Source of the DNA: Leeuwenhoekiella marinoflava DSM 3653
GTDB taxonomy: Bacteria > Bacteroidota > Bacteroidia > Flavobacteriales > Flavobacteriaceae
Reading direction: 5' to 3'
DNA: 64,000 bases
NCBI RefSeq assembly: GCF_900129005.1
Contig: NZ_FQUN01000004.1
Span: 186,001-250,000, forward strand
Numbering within the stretch: the stretch's first letter is position 1; each line of letters starts with the position of its first letter. Positions 35,888-45,031 of the stretch are shown here, in pieces. The notes below the pieces were generated by a model. It worked only from the letters and a program-made list of their open reading frames with translations. It did not search any database and was not told the origin of the DNA. The translations under genes were made by a program, and so were the position numbers.

Positions 35888-36427
35888 ATGAGCCAGAAAG
35901 TCTTGCTTAATGCAAAAGAAATAAACATCATTCTAAACCGTCTGGCTTGTCAACTTATTGAAAATCATAGTGATTTTAAAGATACCGTTCTTATAGGCAT
36001 ACAGCCCAGAGGGGTTTATGTTGCAGAGCGTATTAAAAAGTTGCTTGAAGACGATTATAACATTCCTAATATTAAACTGGGATATCTTGATATTACCTTT
36101 TTTAGAGACGATTTTAGAAGAAGTGATAAACCACTTGAAGCTAATAAAACCAAAATCAACTTTGTTGTAGAAGATAAAAACGTAGTCTTTATTGATGACG
36201 TCTTATATACCGGTCGTAGCATCAATGCAGCGCTTACTGCTGTACAGAGTTTCGGGCGTCCAAAAAATGTAGAACTTTTCACTCTTATAGATCGTCGCTT
36301 TAGCAGACATTTACCTATTCAGCCCAATTATAGAGGAAGACAGGTAGATGCGATAAACGATGAGAAAGTTTTAGTGAAATGGGTAGAAAACGGAGGTGAA
36401 GATGTAGTTTATCTTGTAAATAAATAA
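35888..36427 (+). CDS. pyrR: PyrR, bifunctional pyr regulator/uracil phosphoribosyltransferase
   Basis: Binds pyr mRNA or acts as a uracil phosphoribosyltransferase. I chose the ATG at 35888 (MSQKVLLNAKEINIIL) because the -7 promoter element lies just upstream, inside the longer frame. The 179-residue protein has the PRPP-binding loop VVFIDDVLYTGRSIN (about 97-111), IGIQPRGVYVAERI and LIDRRFSRHLPIQPNYRGRQ. It leads pyrB directly. Because the leader is short, attenuation may not operate here, and enzymatic activity may be its main role. Confidence 0.95.
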   Translation: MSQKVLLNAKEINIILNRLACQLIENHSDFKDTVLIGIQPRGVYVAERIKKLLEDDYNIPNIKLGYLDITFFRDDFRRSDKPLEANKTKINFVVEDKNVVFIDDVLYTGRSINAALTAVQSFGRPKNVELFTLIDRRFSRHLPIQPNYRGRQVDAINDEKVLVKWVENGGEDVVYLVNK

Positions 36428-36442
36428 TTATAAAGTACCAGA

Positions 36443-37375
36443 ATGAGCGAGTTAAGTGTAAACCACTTATTAGGGATTAAGTATATCACAAAAGCGGATA
36501 TCGATCTCATTTTTGAAACGGCAGATCATTTTAAGGAAATAATCAACAGGCCAATTAAAAAAGTTCCTTCGTTACGAGATATTACTATTGCCAATCTCTT
36601 TTTTGAAAACAGTACCCGAACTAAACTCTCTTTTGAACTTGCCGAAAAACGCCTTAGTGCAGATGTGATCAATTTTTCAGCAGGTGCTTCTTCAGTAAAA
36701 AAAGGAGAAACTTTGATAGATACGGTAAATAACATTTTATCTATGAAAGTAGATATGGTTGTTATGCGTCATCCTAATCCGGGAGCCGGAGTTTTTCTTT
36801 CAAAAAATATAAAGGCCAGTATTGTTAACGCAGGTGACGGTGCGCACGAGCATCCTACGCAGGCGCTTTTAGATAGTTATTCTATCTCTAAAAAACTTGG
36901 AGATGTAGGTGGAAAAAAGGTGGTTATTGTAGGAGATATTTTGCACAGTAGGGTAGCGCTTTCTAATATTTTTGCCTTGAAACTCTTAGGAGCAGAAGTA
37001 AAAGTTTGTGGACCAAAAACCTTAATGCCAAAATACATCGAATCTATGGGCGTTGAGGTAGAATTGAATCTTCGCAAAGCATTAGAATGGTGTGATGTGG
37101 CAAATATGTTGCGTGTACAAAATGAGCGTATGGATATAAGCTATTTTCCTTCAACGCGAGAATATACCCAACAGTATGGTCTGAATAAGGAGTTGTTAGA
37201 CTCTTTAAATAAAGAAATTGTGATAATGCATCCGGGACCTATAAACCGTGGAGTAGAAATAACCAGTGACGTGGCAGACAGTGGCCAGTCTATTATATTA
37301 AATCAGGTAGAAAACGGAGTTGCTATTCGTATGGCTGTCATTTATCTTCTGGCTTCAAAAATTAAACAACAATGA
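36443..37375 (+). CDS. pyrB: Aspartate carbamoyltransferase catalytic subunit
   Basis: Joins carbamoyl phosphate and aspartate in de novo pyrimidine synthesis. The 310-residue protein has the carbamoyl-phosphate loop FFENSTRTKLSFELA (about 54-68), HPTQALLDSY and MHPGPINRGVEI. The start lies 15 bases behind pyrR, and the stop overlaps the next gene as ATGA. No pyrI regulatory subunit is present. Confidence 0.97.
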   Translation: MSELSVNHLLGIKYITKADIDLIFETADHFKEIINRPIKKVPSLRDITIANLFFENSTRTKLSFELAEKRLSADVINFSAGASSVKKGETLIDTVNNILSMKVDMVVMRHPNPGAGVFLSKNIKASIVNAGDGAHEHPTQALLDSYSISKKLGDVGGKKVVIVGDILHSRVALSNIFALKLLGAEVKVCGPKTLMPKYIESMGVEVELNLRKALEWCDVANMLRVQNERMDISYFPSTREYTQQYGLNKELLDSLNKEIVIMHPGPINRGVEITSDVADSGQSIILNQVENGVAIRMAVIYLLASKIKQQ

Positions 37376-37707
37376 TTGTAACCGAAAAAGAGAACTATAC
37401 CATTCTTGCTGATGAAGAAAATGGTATAAAAAGCTTTGCTTCCTTTTTAGATTTTATCATACCTAAAGCACATTCAGATAACAATCTGGTGATAGATTTA
37501 TTAAAATATGAGGAGTTAACTTTAGATGAACTCTTGTATTTTTTACCCATTTCTAATCAGCAACGGGCAGCTCAAAAGTCTTTTGTGATTGTAAATAAAG
37601 GGGTGCATATAGACCATGTCCCAGAAGAGATGATGGTTGTTCCAACTTTAGGTGAAGCAAAAGATGTTATTGATCTAGAAGAGATGCAACGGGATTTAGG
37701 ATTTTAA
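37372..37707 (+). CDS. STAS-like small protein between pyrB and rnz
   Basis: A 111-residue soluble protein overlapping the pyrB stop by four bases. The order of an opening strand (NYTILADEENG), NLVIDLLKYEELTLDELLYFL, the strand KSFVIVNKG and the closing helix DVIDLEEMQRDLGF resembles the STAS/anti-sigma-antagonist fold. The phosphorylatable serine of SpoIIAA is not evident. Such a protein next to ribonuclease Z is common in Flavobacteriaceae. Function is unknown; the fold assignment is my inference. Confidence 0.8.
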   Translation: MIVTEKENYTILADEENGIKSFASFLDFIIPKAHSDNNLVIDLLKYEELTLDELLYFLPISNQQRAAQKSFVIVNKGVHIDHVPEEMMVVPTLGEAKDVIDLEEMQRDLGF

Positions 37708-37834
37708 GAAGAAACTAGTATTGCAATAAGATATCAAGTATTTAATTAACTTTTATTCTTCAAATTTTCCTTTTTCTATTTTTAGCTGAATAAGCCGTAA
37801 CTTACAGCAGAATAAAAATTGTTATTTAATTTTA

Positions 37835-38755
37835 ATGAAGCTTACCATTTTAGGCTGTTATGCAGCTACACCACGTACGTTCACAAACCCGACTTCACAG
37901 GTTCTTCAGATTAAAAACCACTTGTTTTTAATAGACTGTGGTGAGGGGACTCAGGTTGAATTGCGTCGCAATAAGGTCAAGTTTTCAAAGATCAAGCATA
38001 TTTTTATTTCGCATCTTCACGGGGATCACTTTTTTGGTCTAGTTGGTTTAATCTCAACCTTTAGATTGCTCAATCGGGAAAATGAGCTTCACGTTTATGG
38101 TCCTAAAGGAATCAAACAAGCGATTACGCTTCAGTTAAAATTGTCAAATTCTTGGACCAACTATCCACTTTGTTTTCACGAATTAGAAAGTAAAGAACCC
38201 CAATTGCTTTTTGAGGATGAGAAAGTTTCCGTAGAGACCATTCCGTTGAAGCATCGTATTTATACCAACGGATTTTTATTCAAAGAAAAAGCAGGCGAGC
38301 GCAAACTCAATATGAGTGCTTGTCTCAAACATGAGATTGATGTTGTGTATTACCGAAAGATTAAAGCTGGAGGAGACGCTATATTAGATGACAGAACGGT
38401 AATCCCTAATGAAAAACTAACATTTGATCCTGATCCGCCGCGAAGCTATGCGTTTTGTAGTGATACGATTTACAAGCCAGATAATTTGCCGCAATTAAAA
38501 GATGTAACTTTTTTATACCACGAGGCAACTTTTTTAGAAGCACACGCTAAACTTGCACTGCCTACGGGGCATTCTACCGCTAGAGAAGCTGGTTTGATGG
38601 CTAAGCAAGCCAATGTAGCATATCTTATTTTAGGACATTACAGCACGCGATATCCAGATTTGACTCTTTTTGCTAATGAAGCAAAAGCCGAATTTAAAAA
38701 TGTACTTACCGCAGATGACGGAAAGGTTTTTGACTTTGACGAGTTGGTTTCTTAG
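37835..38755 (+). CDS. rnz: Ribonuclease Z
   Basis: A metallo-beta-lactamase-fold endonuclease that matures the 3' end of tRNA precursors. The 306-residue protein opens LTILGCYAATPR and has the zinc motif ISHLHGDHFFG (HxHxDH, about 60-70), then RHHxx-equivalents PLKHRIYTNGF, an Asp in YAFCSDT and the terminal LPTGHSTAREAG histidine region and LILGHYSTRY. The short form (about 300 residues) is normal for bacteria. It is 127 bases from the preceding STAS-like gene. Confidence 0.95.
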   Translation: MKLTILGCYAATPRTFTNPTSQVLQIKNHLFLIDCGEGTQVELRRNKVKFSKIKHIFISHLHGDHFFGLVGLISTFRLLNRENELHVYGPKGIKQAITLQLKLSNSWTNYPLCFHELESKEPQLLFEDEKVSVETIPLKHRIYTNGFLFKEKAGERKLNMSACLKHEIDVVYYRKIKAGGDAILDDRTVIPNEKLTFDPDPPRSYAFCSDTIYKPDNLPQLKDVTFLYHEATFLEAHAKLALPTGHSTAREAGLMAKQANVAYLILGHYSTRYPDLTLFANEAKAEFKNVLTADDGKVFDFDELVS

Positions 38756-38856
38756 TTGCTAAAAGGCCTTTTTTTAATTAGATACTATTTAATAATCCGC
38801 TATTTTTCAGGACAGGTGTTTTTCTTTTTCATTTAATTTAAAATTATGGTAAAAGA

Positions 38857-38864
38857 TACGTTTG
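38857..38864 (+). promoter_or_regulatory. pdxH -7 element
   Basis: TACGTTTG matches TAnnTTTG and lies 50 bases before the pdxH ATG. Confidence 0.5.
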
Positions 38865-38914
38865 GGCTTTTTAACTTTATAGCTCATTGACGTAACTTGC
38901 TTTAAAATTAGGAT

Positions 38915-39559
38915 ATGGCAGAAGATTTAAGTGACTATAGAAAGTCATATGAAAAAAGTGAATTAACCATTGCTCAGAGCGATCATGACCCCTTTAAACA
39001 GTTTAAAAAATGGTTTGAAGAGGTTGAAGAAGTGGTTGGGGTTGAAGAGGTAAATGCGATGACGGTTTCAACCATCGGTTTAGATGGGTTTCCTAAAAAC
39101 CGGGTGGTGTTACTAAAAAGCTATGATGAAGAAGGTTTTGTTTTTTATACCAATTATGAAAGCGAAAAAGGAAAAGCAATAGCTATAAATCCAGAAGTAT
39201 GTTTGTCTTTTTTTTGGACCAATCTAGAGCGTCAAGTAATTATTAAAGGCAAAGCCGAAAAAGTTTCAGAAGAGACTTCAAAAACCTATTTCAATTCAAG
39301 ACCAGAAGGAAGCAAATTAGGTGCTTGGGTTTCTCCACAAAGTGATGTTATTCCAGACAGAAAATTTCTTGAAGATCGCCTGAAGAATTTAGAAAACGAA
39401 TTTTCAGATAAGAAAATCCCAAAACCAGATCATTGGGGCGGTTATAAAGTTATTCCTGTTGAATTTGAATTTTGGCAGGGCAGACCAAACCGACTTCACG
39501 ACAGGTTGCGTTACACACCGGGAGGAGTACACTGGAAATTAGAAAGACTGGCTCCTTAA
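38915..39559 (+). CDS. pdxH: Pyridoxamine 5'-phosphate oxidase
   Basis: An FMN enzyme that makes pyridoxal 5'-phosphate from PNP or PMP. The 214-residue length is typical. Signature segments are MTVSTIGLDGFPKNRVVLLKSYDEEGFVFYTNYES, quoted here only in part as GLDGFPKNRVVLLK, and FWQGRPNRLHDRL plus W(K)LERLAP at the C terminus. The sixA start follows 11 bases later, so pdxH may lead the polyphosphate operon. Confidence 0.97.
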   Translation: MAEDLSDYRKSYEKSELTIAQSDHDPFKQFKKWFEEVEEVVGVEEVNAMTVSTIGLDGFPKNRVVLLKSYDEEGFVFYTNYESEKGKAIAINPEVCLSFFWTNLERQVIIKGKAEKVSEETSKTYFNSRPEGSKLGAWVSPQSDVIPDRKFLEDRLKNLENEFSDKKIPKPDHWGGYKVIPVEFEFWQGRPNRLHDRLRYTPGGVHWKLERLAP

Positions 39560-39570
39560 ATTTTAGAATC

Positions 39571-40056
39571 ATGAAAACACTATATCTTGTACGTCATGCG
39601 AAGTCTTCTTGGGAATTTGATTTAAATGACCACGAGCGACCTTTAAACGACCGCGGACTTGATGATGCATCCAAAATGGGAGCTTTTATAAGAGATAAAA
39701 TAACGATGCCTCAACGCATTGTGAGCAGTGGTGCTGTTCGAGCAAAAACAACAGCTTTATTATACTTGAAGGCTTTGGGAATACCAGAGGAACAGTTAGA
39801 ATTGAGCAATGAACTGTATGATTTTAACGGTACAGGTTTAGATAATTTTATAAGATCTTGTGATGATTCTATAGACAGCCTTATGGTTTTTGGCCATAAT
39901 AATGCGCTGACGTATTGGGTAAATCAATATGGAGATAAATCAATAGATAATGTGGCTACAGCAGCTTTTACTCAGATCAATTTTGATGTAGAACGCTGGG
40001 AAGATGTAGACCAGGGAAAAACGACTCGTTATGTTAAGCCCAAGCAACTTAAATAA
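39571..40056 (+). CDS. sixA: SixA-type histidine phosphatase
   Basis: A 161-residue phosphohistidine phosphatase of the histidine acid phosphatase superfamily. I chose the ATG at 39571 (MKTLYLVRHAKSSWEFD), where the RHAKSSW catalytic motif follows immediately. The longer frame runs into pdxH. GHNNALT supplies the second catalytic histidine. E. coli SixA acts on phospho-His of the ArcB and nitrogen PTS proteins. Here it sits directly before ppk1, with no gap (stop then ATG), which points to a role with polyphosphate or phosphotransfer. Confidence 0.9.
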   Translation: MKTLYLVRHAKSSWEFDLNDHERPLNDRGLDDASKMGAFIRDKITMPQRIVSSGAVRAKTTALLYLKALGIPEEQLELSNELYDFNGTGLDNFIRSCDDSIDSLMVFGHNNALTYWVNQYGDKSIDNVATAAFTQINFDVERWEDVDQGKTTRYVKPKQLK

Positions 40057-42141
40057 ATGGATAACAGATTAAATATGGCAACACTGGGAGCAGATGAATC
40101 TCGATACATAAATAGAGAAATAAGTTGGCTACAGTTTAATGCCAGAGTTTTACAAGAATCAGCAGATGAGAGCGTTCCATTAATTGAGCGTCTTCGATTT
40201 GTAGGTATATTTTCAAACAATCTAGATGAGTTTTTTAAAGTACGTTATGCCACAGTAAAGCGTATTGTAGAAGCTGGTAAGAGAGGCAGAAAAGCACTGG
40301 GTGTTTATGCGGCAGATGAGCTTCTTGAAAAAATCACACGGATTGTTATTCAGCAGCAAGAAGAGAGTATGAATATCATAGATGATATTCATCATCATCT
40401 AAAGAGTGAAGGCATTTATGTGATTAAAGAAAATGAAGTTCATTTCCCGGAGCATAGTGAGTACATAAAGACTTTTTTTACAGAAAAGGTAAGTCCGGCG
40501 TTAGTAACTATTGTTCTCAATGAAGATTTGGAGCTACCGCGTATTCAGGATTTGGAGGCATATTTGACCATTACAATGAAAAAGAAAGGCTCTAAAAAGT
40601 CTATTTATGCGCTTGTAGAAATCCCAAGTGAACTTGATCGTTTTGTGGTCTTGCCACAGGTTGATGGTAATGATTACATCATGATACTTGATGATTTAAT
40701 TCGGTATAATTTAGAATCTGTATTCAGCATTTTTGAGTATGATGAGATTTCGGCACATATGATTAAGATTACCCGCGATGCGGAATTGGACTTAGATTCT
40801 GATCTTGGTAAGAGTTTTATAGAAAAGCTTTCAAAAAGTGTAAAGGGTAGAGAAGATGCAGAACCCGTTCGTTTTGTTCACGATCAGACGATAGACAGTG
40901 ATACACTTGCCTTTTTGTTGCAAAAATTAGGTATCGAAAATACCGATAGTATCATACCTGGTGGGCGTTATCATAACCGTAAAGATTATATGGACTTCCC
41001 TAGTCTTGGACGCGCCGACTTACTGTATGCAAAACAAAAGCCCTTACCAATTAAAAACATCAGTCTCAATGATAGTATGTTTAAAAAGGTTGCTGAGAAA
41101 GATTTTCTTCAGTATACACCCTATCACACGTTTGCTTATGTGATTAAGTTTTTGAGGGAAGCTGCACTTGACCCAAAAGTGAGAACGATTAAGATCACTA
41201 TTTATCGTTTGGCCAAATTGAGTCACGTCGCGAGTGCGCTTATCAACGCTGCTAAAAACGGAAAAGAAGTAACTGTACAGATTGAATTGCGCGCACGTTT
41301 TGACGAAGAGAGTAATATGCGTTATGCTAACAAAATGCAAGATGAGGGAGTTAAACTTATTTTTGGTGTTCCTGGTCTTAAAGTGCATAGTAAAGTTTGT
41401 GTCATTGAGCGTCAGGAAGGTTCGCGTTTAAAGCGTTATGGTTTCATCAGTACAGGGAATTTTAACGGTATGACGGCAAAAATTTACACCGATTATACGT
41501 TGTTTACAGCTAACAAGCAAATCTTGAAAGATTTGAGTAAACTGTTCAATTTCTTTGATACTAACTACATCGTGAACACGTATCAGCATTTAGTTATCTC
41601 ACCACATTATGCAAAAACCACTTTTTATAAATTGATTGATGCAGAAATCAAAAAGGTAAAGAATGGGGAGCGAGGCTATATTCGTTTAAAACTGAACAGT
41701 ATGTCTAATTATGCTATAATAGACAAACTTTACGAAGCCAGCCAGGCCGGGGTTCAGATAGATATGATTATACGAGGTGTTTGTTGTCTGATTCCGGGTG
41801 TTGAAGGGATGAGTGAAAATATTAAAATGATCAGTATTGTAGATAAATTCTTAGAGCATCCGCGGGTTTTAATTTTTGGTAAAAAAGGTGAAGAGAAAGT
41901 GTTTATTTCTTCTTCAGACTGGATGACACGTAATTTGGATAACAGGGTAGAAGTTACTTGCCCTATTTATGATGAGGATATTAAGAAAGAGATCATAGAT
42001 ACTTATAACATTTGCTGGAATGATAATGTAAAAGCTCGTGTGATTACAGCTAAACAAGATAATGCATATCGTAGAAATGATGAGGCTCCGCTACGTTCTC
42101 AATTTGCTACATATGATTATTACCTGAATAAATTGAATTAA
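40057..42141 (+). CDS. ppk1: Polyphosphate kinase 1
   Basis: Makes polyphosphate from ATP. The 694-residue protein has the N-terminal domain (YINREISWLQFNARVLQES), the head domain, and the two phospholipase-D-like catalytic domains. KVHSKVCVI carries the autophosphorylated histidine, and SSSDWMTRNLDNRVE lies in the second domain. RGVCCLIPGV is the nucleotide-binding loop region. It follows sixA with no gap and precedes the ppx-like gene by one base, so the three are one operon. Confidence 0.97.
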   Translation: MDNRLNMATLGADESRYINREISWLQFNARVLQESADESVPLIERLRFVGIFSNNLDEFFKVRYATVKRIVEAGKRGRKALGVYAADELLEKITRIVIQQQEESMNIIDDIHHHLKSEGIYVIKENEVHFPEHSEYIKTFFTEKVSPALVTIVLNEDLELPRIQDLEAYLTITMKKKGSKKSIYALVEIPSELDRFVVLPQVDGNDYIMILDDLIRYNLESVFSIFEYDEISAHMIKITRDAELDLDSDLGKSFIEKLSKSVKGREDAEPVRFVHDQTIDSDTLAFLLQKLGIENTDSIIPGGRYHNRKDYMDFPSLGRADLLYAKQKPLPIKNISLNDSMFKKVAEKDFLQYTPYHTFAYVIKFLREAALDPKVRTIKITIYRLAKLSHVASALINAAKNGKEVTVQIELRARFDEESNMRYANKMQDEGVKLIFGVPGLKVHSKVCVIERQEGSRLKRYGFISTGNFNGMTAKIYTDYTLFTANKQILKDLSKLFNFFDTNYIVNTYQHLVISPHYAKTTFYKLIDAEIKKVKNGERGYIRLKLNSMSNYAIIDKLYEASQAGVQIDMIIRGVCCLIPGVEGMSENIKMISIVDKFLEHPRVLIFGKKGEEKVFISSSDWMTRNLDNRVEVTCPIYDEDIKKEIIDTYNICWNDNVKARVITAKQDNAYRRNDEAPLRSQFATYDYYLNKLN

Positions 42142-42142
42142 A

Positions 42143-43042
42143 ATGATCGAGTTAAAAAAATATGCAGCCATAGATATAGGTTCTAATGCGATTAGATTGT
42201 TAGTAGCAAATGTCATAGAGGTTGAAGGCAGAGATCCTATTTTTAGAAAGAGTTCGTTAGTGCGTGTCCCTATTCGCTTAGGAGCAGACGTTTTTAAATC
42301 TAAACGCATCTCAGATGAAAACATAGAGCGCATGATAGACACTATGGAAGCTTTTAAGCTACTTATGCGTTCTCATAAAGTCGTAGCTCATAAAGCTTGT
42401 GCAACTTCCGCTATGCGTGAAGCAGAAAATGGAGAAGAAGTTGTGAAAATCATCAAGAAAAAGACAGGAGTACAGATTGGCATCATAGATGGTAAAGATG
42501 AGGCTGCTATAATTGCTAATACAGATTTAAAATCACTAATCGCTACAGACCGTTCATATCTATACGTTGATGTGGGAGGAGGTAGTACAGAATTCACACT
42601 TTATAGTGGGGGCGAAGTAGTAAACTCAAGATCTTTTAAATTGGGTACCGTTCGTTTATTAGAAGGGCTTGTAGGTCACAGTACGTGGTATGAGGTAGAA
42701 AGCTGGATTAAAGAAGTGACCAAAGGGCATGCCAAGATTGATCTAATAGGTTCCGGAGGAAACATCAATAAAATTTTTAAGCTAAGTGGTAAAAAAGAAG
42801 GGAAACCTCTTACCTATTTTTATATGGTAAGTTTTTATGAATTCTTACAGTCTTACACTTATGAAGAGCGGGTAACCGAATTGGGTCTTAACCTTGATAG
42901 AGCAGATGTAATCATACCTGCAACACGTATTTATCTCTCTGCTATGAAGTGGAGTCGTTCTAAAAACATTCACGTTCCTAAGATAGGATTGTCAGATGGT
43001 ATAGTAAAATCGCTTTACAACGATAAAAAGGAGCCTGTTTAG
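42143..43042 (+). CDS. ppx: Ppx/GppA-family exopolyphosphatase
   Basis: A 299-residue actin-fold phosphatase that degrades polyphosphate or pppGpp. AAIDIGSNAIRLLVANV (near the N terminus), the glutamate in ATSAMREAENGEE, VDVGGGSTEFTLYSGG and LIGSGGNINKI mark the family. It lacks the C-terminal HD domain of full-length Ppx, as is usual in Bacteroidota. It lies one base after ppk1, so synthesis and breakdown are coded together. Confidence 0.94.
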   Translation: MIELKKYAAIDIGSNAIRLLVANVIEVEGRDPIFRKSSLVRVPIRLGADVFKSKRISDENIERMIDTMEAFKLLMRSHKVVAHKACATSAMREAENGEEVVKIIKKKTGVQIGIIDGKDEAAIIANTDLKSLIATDRSYLYVDVGGGSTEFTLYSGGEVVNSRSFKLGTVRLLEGLVGHSTWYEVESWIKEVTKGHAKIDLIGSGGNINKIFKLSGKKEGKPLTYFYMVSFYEFLQSYTYEERVTELGLNLDRADVIIPATRIYLSAMKWSRSKNIHVPKIGLSDGIVKSLYNDKKEPV

Positions 43043-43111
43043 GCTGAAATTAAAAATAGTAGTAATATTGTTTTACTATAACACTGAACTTCAACGAAAT
43101 TAATACAGATT

Positions 43112-43696
43112 ATGAAGAGATTTTTACTAGTTATTCTACTTTTAAGTACACTCAATATATTTGCTCAAGGAGTGCGCTATGGAGCAAAAATGGGTGTCAA
43201 TATCTCAACACTTAGCGGGGATGCTTTTGATGATTCTAGCAGTCGTTTAGGGTTTGCAGCAGGTGTTTTTGCTGAGATACCTATGGGTAATTCTTTAATT
43301 TTTCAACCTGAACTCTTATATTCTGGCCAAGGAATAAAGCCTAATACAGGCCCGGAAGGTAATTATGGTTTTGGTCCAGATGGGTTGCCTTACAGACCAT
43401 TTGATGAGCGGGCAGAATTAGACTATTTGCAAGTACCGCTTTTAGTTAAGAAGAATTTCGGGAAATTCAACGTTCATATAGGGCCTCAAGTAGGAGTTGC
43501 AATATGGAATTCTGACAATAATGCTATTTACAAAAGTTTTGATTATTCTGGTCTTGCAGGTATAGGTGTACAAATCTTAGACGGAGTTCTGCTTGAAGCG
43601 CGTTACTCTATGGGCTTTAGAAACGTTATCGAAGATCGATACAATATTGAAGGAAAGAATCAATATTTTGCAATTATGGCTGCCTATAGGCTTTAA
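43112..43696 (+). CDS. Small outer-membrane beta-barrel protein (PorT-like family)
   Basis: A 194-residue exported protein with a signal peptide (MKRFLLVILLLSTLNIFAQ). The mature part is a run of amphipathic strands (VRYGAKMGVNISTLSG, FAAGVFAEIPMG, FQPELLYSGQG, LDYLQVPLLVKKN, NVHIGPQVGVAIW, GVLLEARYSMGF, YFAIMAAYRL), the pattern of the OMP_b-brl_2/PorT-like family. Such barrels are very common in Bacteroidota and most have no known function. It is followed by a bidirectional terminator. Confidence 0.9.
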   Translation: MKRFLLVILLLSTLNIFAQGVRYGAKMGVNISTLSGDAFDDSSSRLGFAAGVFAEIPMGNSLIFQPELLYSGQGIKPNTGPEGNYGFGPDGLPYRPFDERAELDYLQVPLLVKKNFGKFNVHIGPQVGVAIWNSDNNAIYKSFDYSGLAGIGVQILDGVLLEARYSMGFRNVIEDRYNIEGKNQYFAIMAAYRL

Positions 43697-43715
43697 TCAT
43701 TTAAGCATGTTCAAT

Positions 43716-43745
43716 AAAAGGCTGTCTGAGAAGGCAGTCTTTTTT
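43716..43745. terminator. Bidirectional terminator between barrel gene and miaE
   Basis: AAAAGGCTGTCT and AGGCAGTCTTTT form a 12-pair stem with two G-T pairs around GAGA, with T-runs on both sides. It serves the barrel gene and the convergent miaE. Confidence 0.82.
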
Positions 43746-43772
43746 ATTGAATAATTTTAACTGAAGTTCAGC

Positions 43773-44354
43773 TTAACCGTGTATAGTTTGGTCTTTGCTG
43801 AGGTTTTTCATTATTTCAGCTTCATAATCTAGAAGATTTTGCCATTTTTCATTGACTTCTTTTTCCTCACCGTATTTACGAGCAAAGCCTAAAAACATCG
43901 TATAGTGATTGGCTTCACTTACCATTAGATTGTGGTAAAATATACGTAATTCTTCGTCTTTCAATTCTTGTGATAATAACCTGAATCGCTCACAGCTTCT
44001 GGCTTCGATTAGGGCAGCATAAAGTAGGCGGTGAACAAGTTGAGTCGTTCTACTGCCACCTTTAGGAAAGAATTTTAATAATTGATTTACATAAGCGTCT
44101 TTACGGTCATAACCCAGCGTATTGCCTCGGGCAATAATCTTATCGTGAACCAATTTAAAATGACTGATTTCTTCTTTAACCAAAGCAATCATTTCTTGTA
44201 CAAGTTCTGTGTACTCGGGGAAAGAAACGATTAGAGATATAGCTGTTGATGTTGCTTTCTGCTCGCAAAAAGCGTGATCAGATAGGATATCATCAATATT
44301 CATTTCTACGATATTGACCCAGCGTGGGTCTGTGGGTAATTTAAGTCCTAGCAT
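43773..44354 (-). CDS. miaE: tRNA 2-methylthio-N6-isopentenyl-adenosine hydroxylase (MiaE)
   Basis: A diiron enzyme that hydroxylates ms2i6A37 in tRNA. The 193-residue protein has ferritin-like helices with iron ligands in CEQKATS, KEEISHFKLVHD (EExxH), IEARSCERF and SEANHYTMF. The start codon overlaps the dnaX C-terminal stop by one base (TAATG), so it is likely translated from the dnaX mRNA. Translational coupling to a frameshifted upstream product would be notable. Confidence 0.93.
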   Translation of the reverse strand: MLGLKLPTDPRWVNIVEMNIDDILSDHAFCEQKATSTAISLIVSFPEYTELVQEMIALVKEEISHFKLVHDKIIARGNTLGYDRKDAYVNQLLKFFPKGGSRTTQLVHRLLYAALIEARSCERFRLLSQELKDEELRIFYHNLMVSEANHYTMFLGFARKYGEEKEVNEKWQNLLDYEAEIMKNLSKDQTIHG

Positions 44355-45031
44355 TAAATATCAAGATCAAAAGTTTTACGCAATAGTTCAAGATCAGGAT
44401 TCTTATCCTTCAATTTCTCATACTTCTCACGTGTTGTATACGCATATTTTTTCTCAGCAGCCTCGTTAACGCTAACATCAATTGTGATGTCATAATTCTC
44501 AAGTTTACGTTTTAGGTATTCCAATAAATTGTGTTGAGCACGCTCCAGTTCTACGCGCATCGTGTCATTGGGGAACTCCAGTTGTATTACAGTTCCTTTT
44601 AATGTTGGAGTATCGGTTTCCAGATTTGAAGCTAAAATCTTTTCCCCTTTTTTTTGTAACCTTGCAACATATTCTTTCCAAACTGCTTGCATAGCAATCT
44701 CCGTAAACGGTTTACGAGGCAATTGGCTTACGTCAATTTCTTTTTCAACCTTCCTTTTTAGGATTTCTTTTTTACGCTTAAGGCCTTTTAAAGAAAGACT
44801 TGATACGTGATTCGCTTTTTGAGTTAAGTCTGGTTTTACGAGGGGTTGAGGAACAGTGGATTTCTCTGGTTGTTCTTGTTGTATTTCTTTTTGCTGAGGC
44901 TGAACCGTTTCAGTTTTGGTTTCAATGTCTGCTGAAGTGCTACTTTCAACTGCTGTTGTTATTGCTTTATTTTGTGAAGTAACCGGTTGTGCATTCTTAA
45001 AGTAAGAAGCAGGAATTATGAAATTACGGCC
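44354..45031 (-). CDS. dnaX: DnaX tau C-terminal region, in the -1 frame
   Basis: This open frame continues dnaX after a -1 shift. It contains no stop from the A10 run (45032-45041) to the TAA at 44354, 225 residues. It begins GRNFIIPASYFKN, then has a Gln/Glu/Pro/Thr-rich linker (about residues 15-75), and ends with the compact domain PRKPFTEIAMQAVWKEY to LLRKTFDLDI. This is the tau-specific region that contacts DnaB and the polymerase in other bacteria. It has no good start codon at its head; TTG at 44722 is internal. I treat it as one gene with the upstream frame. Confidence 0.85.
   Translation of the reverse strand, partial: GRNFIIPASYFKNAQPVTSQNKAITTAVESSTSADIETKTETVQPQQKEIQQEQPEKSTVPQPLVKPDLTQKANHVSSLSLKGLKRKKEILKRKVEKEIDVSQLPRKPFTEIAMQAVWKEYVARLQKKGEKILASNLETDTPTLKGTVIQLEFPNDTMRVELERAQHNLLEYLKRKLENYDITIDVSVNEAAEKKYAYTTREKYEKLKDKNPDLELLRKTFDLDI

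Noticed and set aside
35701-35931. 76-codon minus-strand open frame
   Set aside because: It covers the small membrane protein gene and the pyrR promoter and start; the plus-strand reading is better supported.
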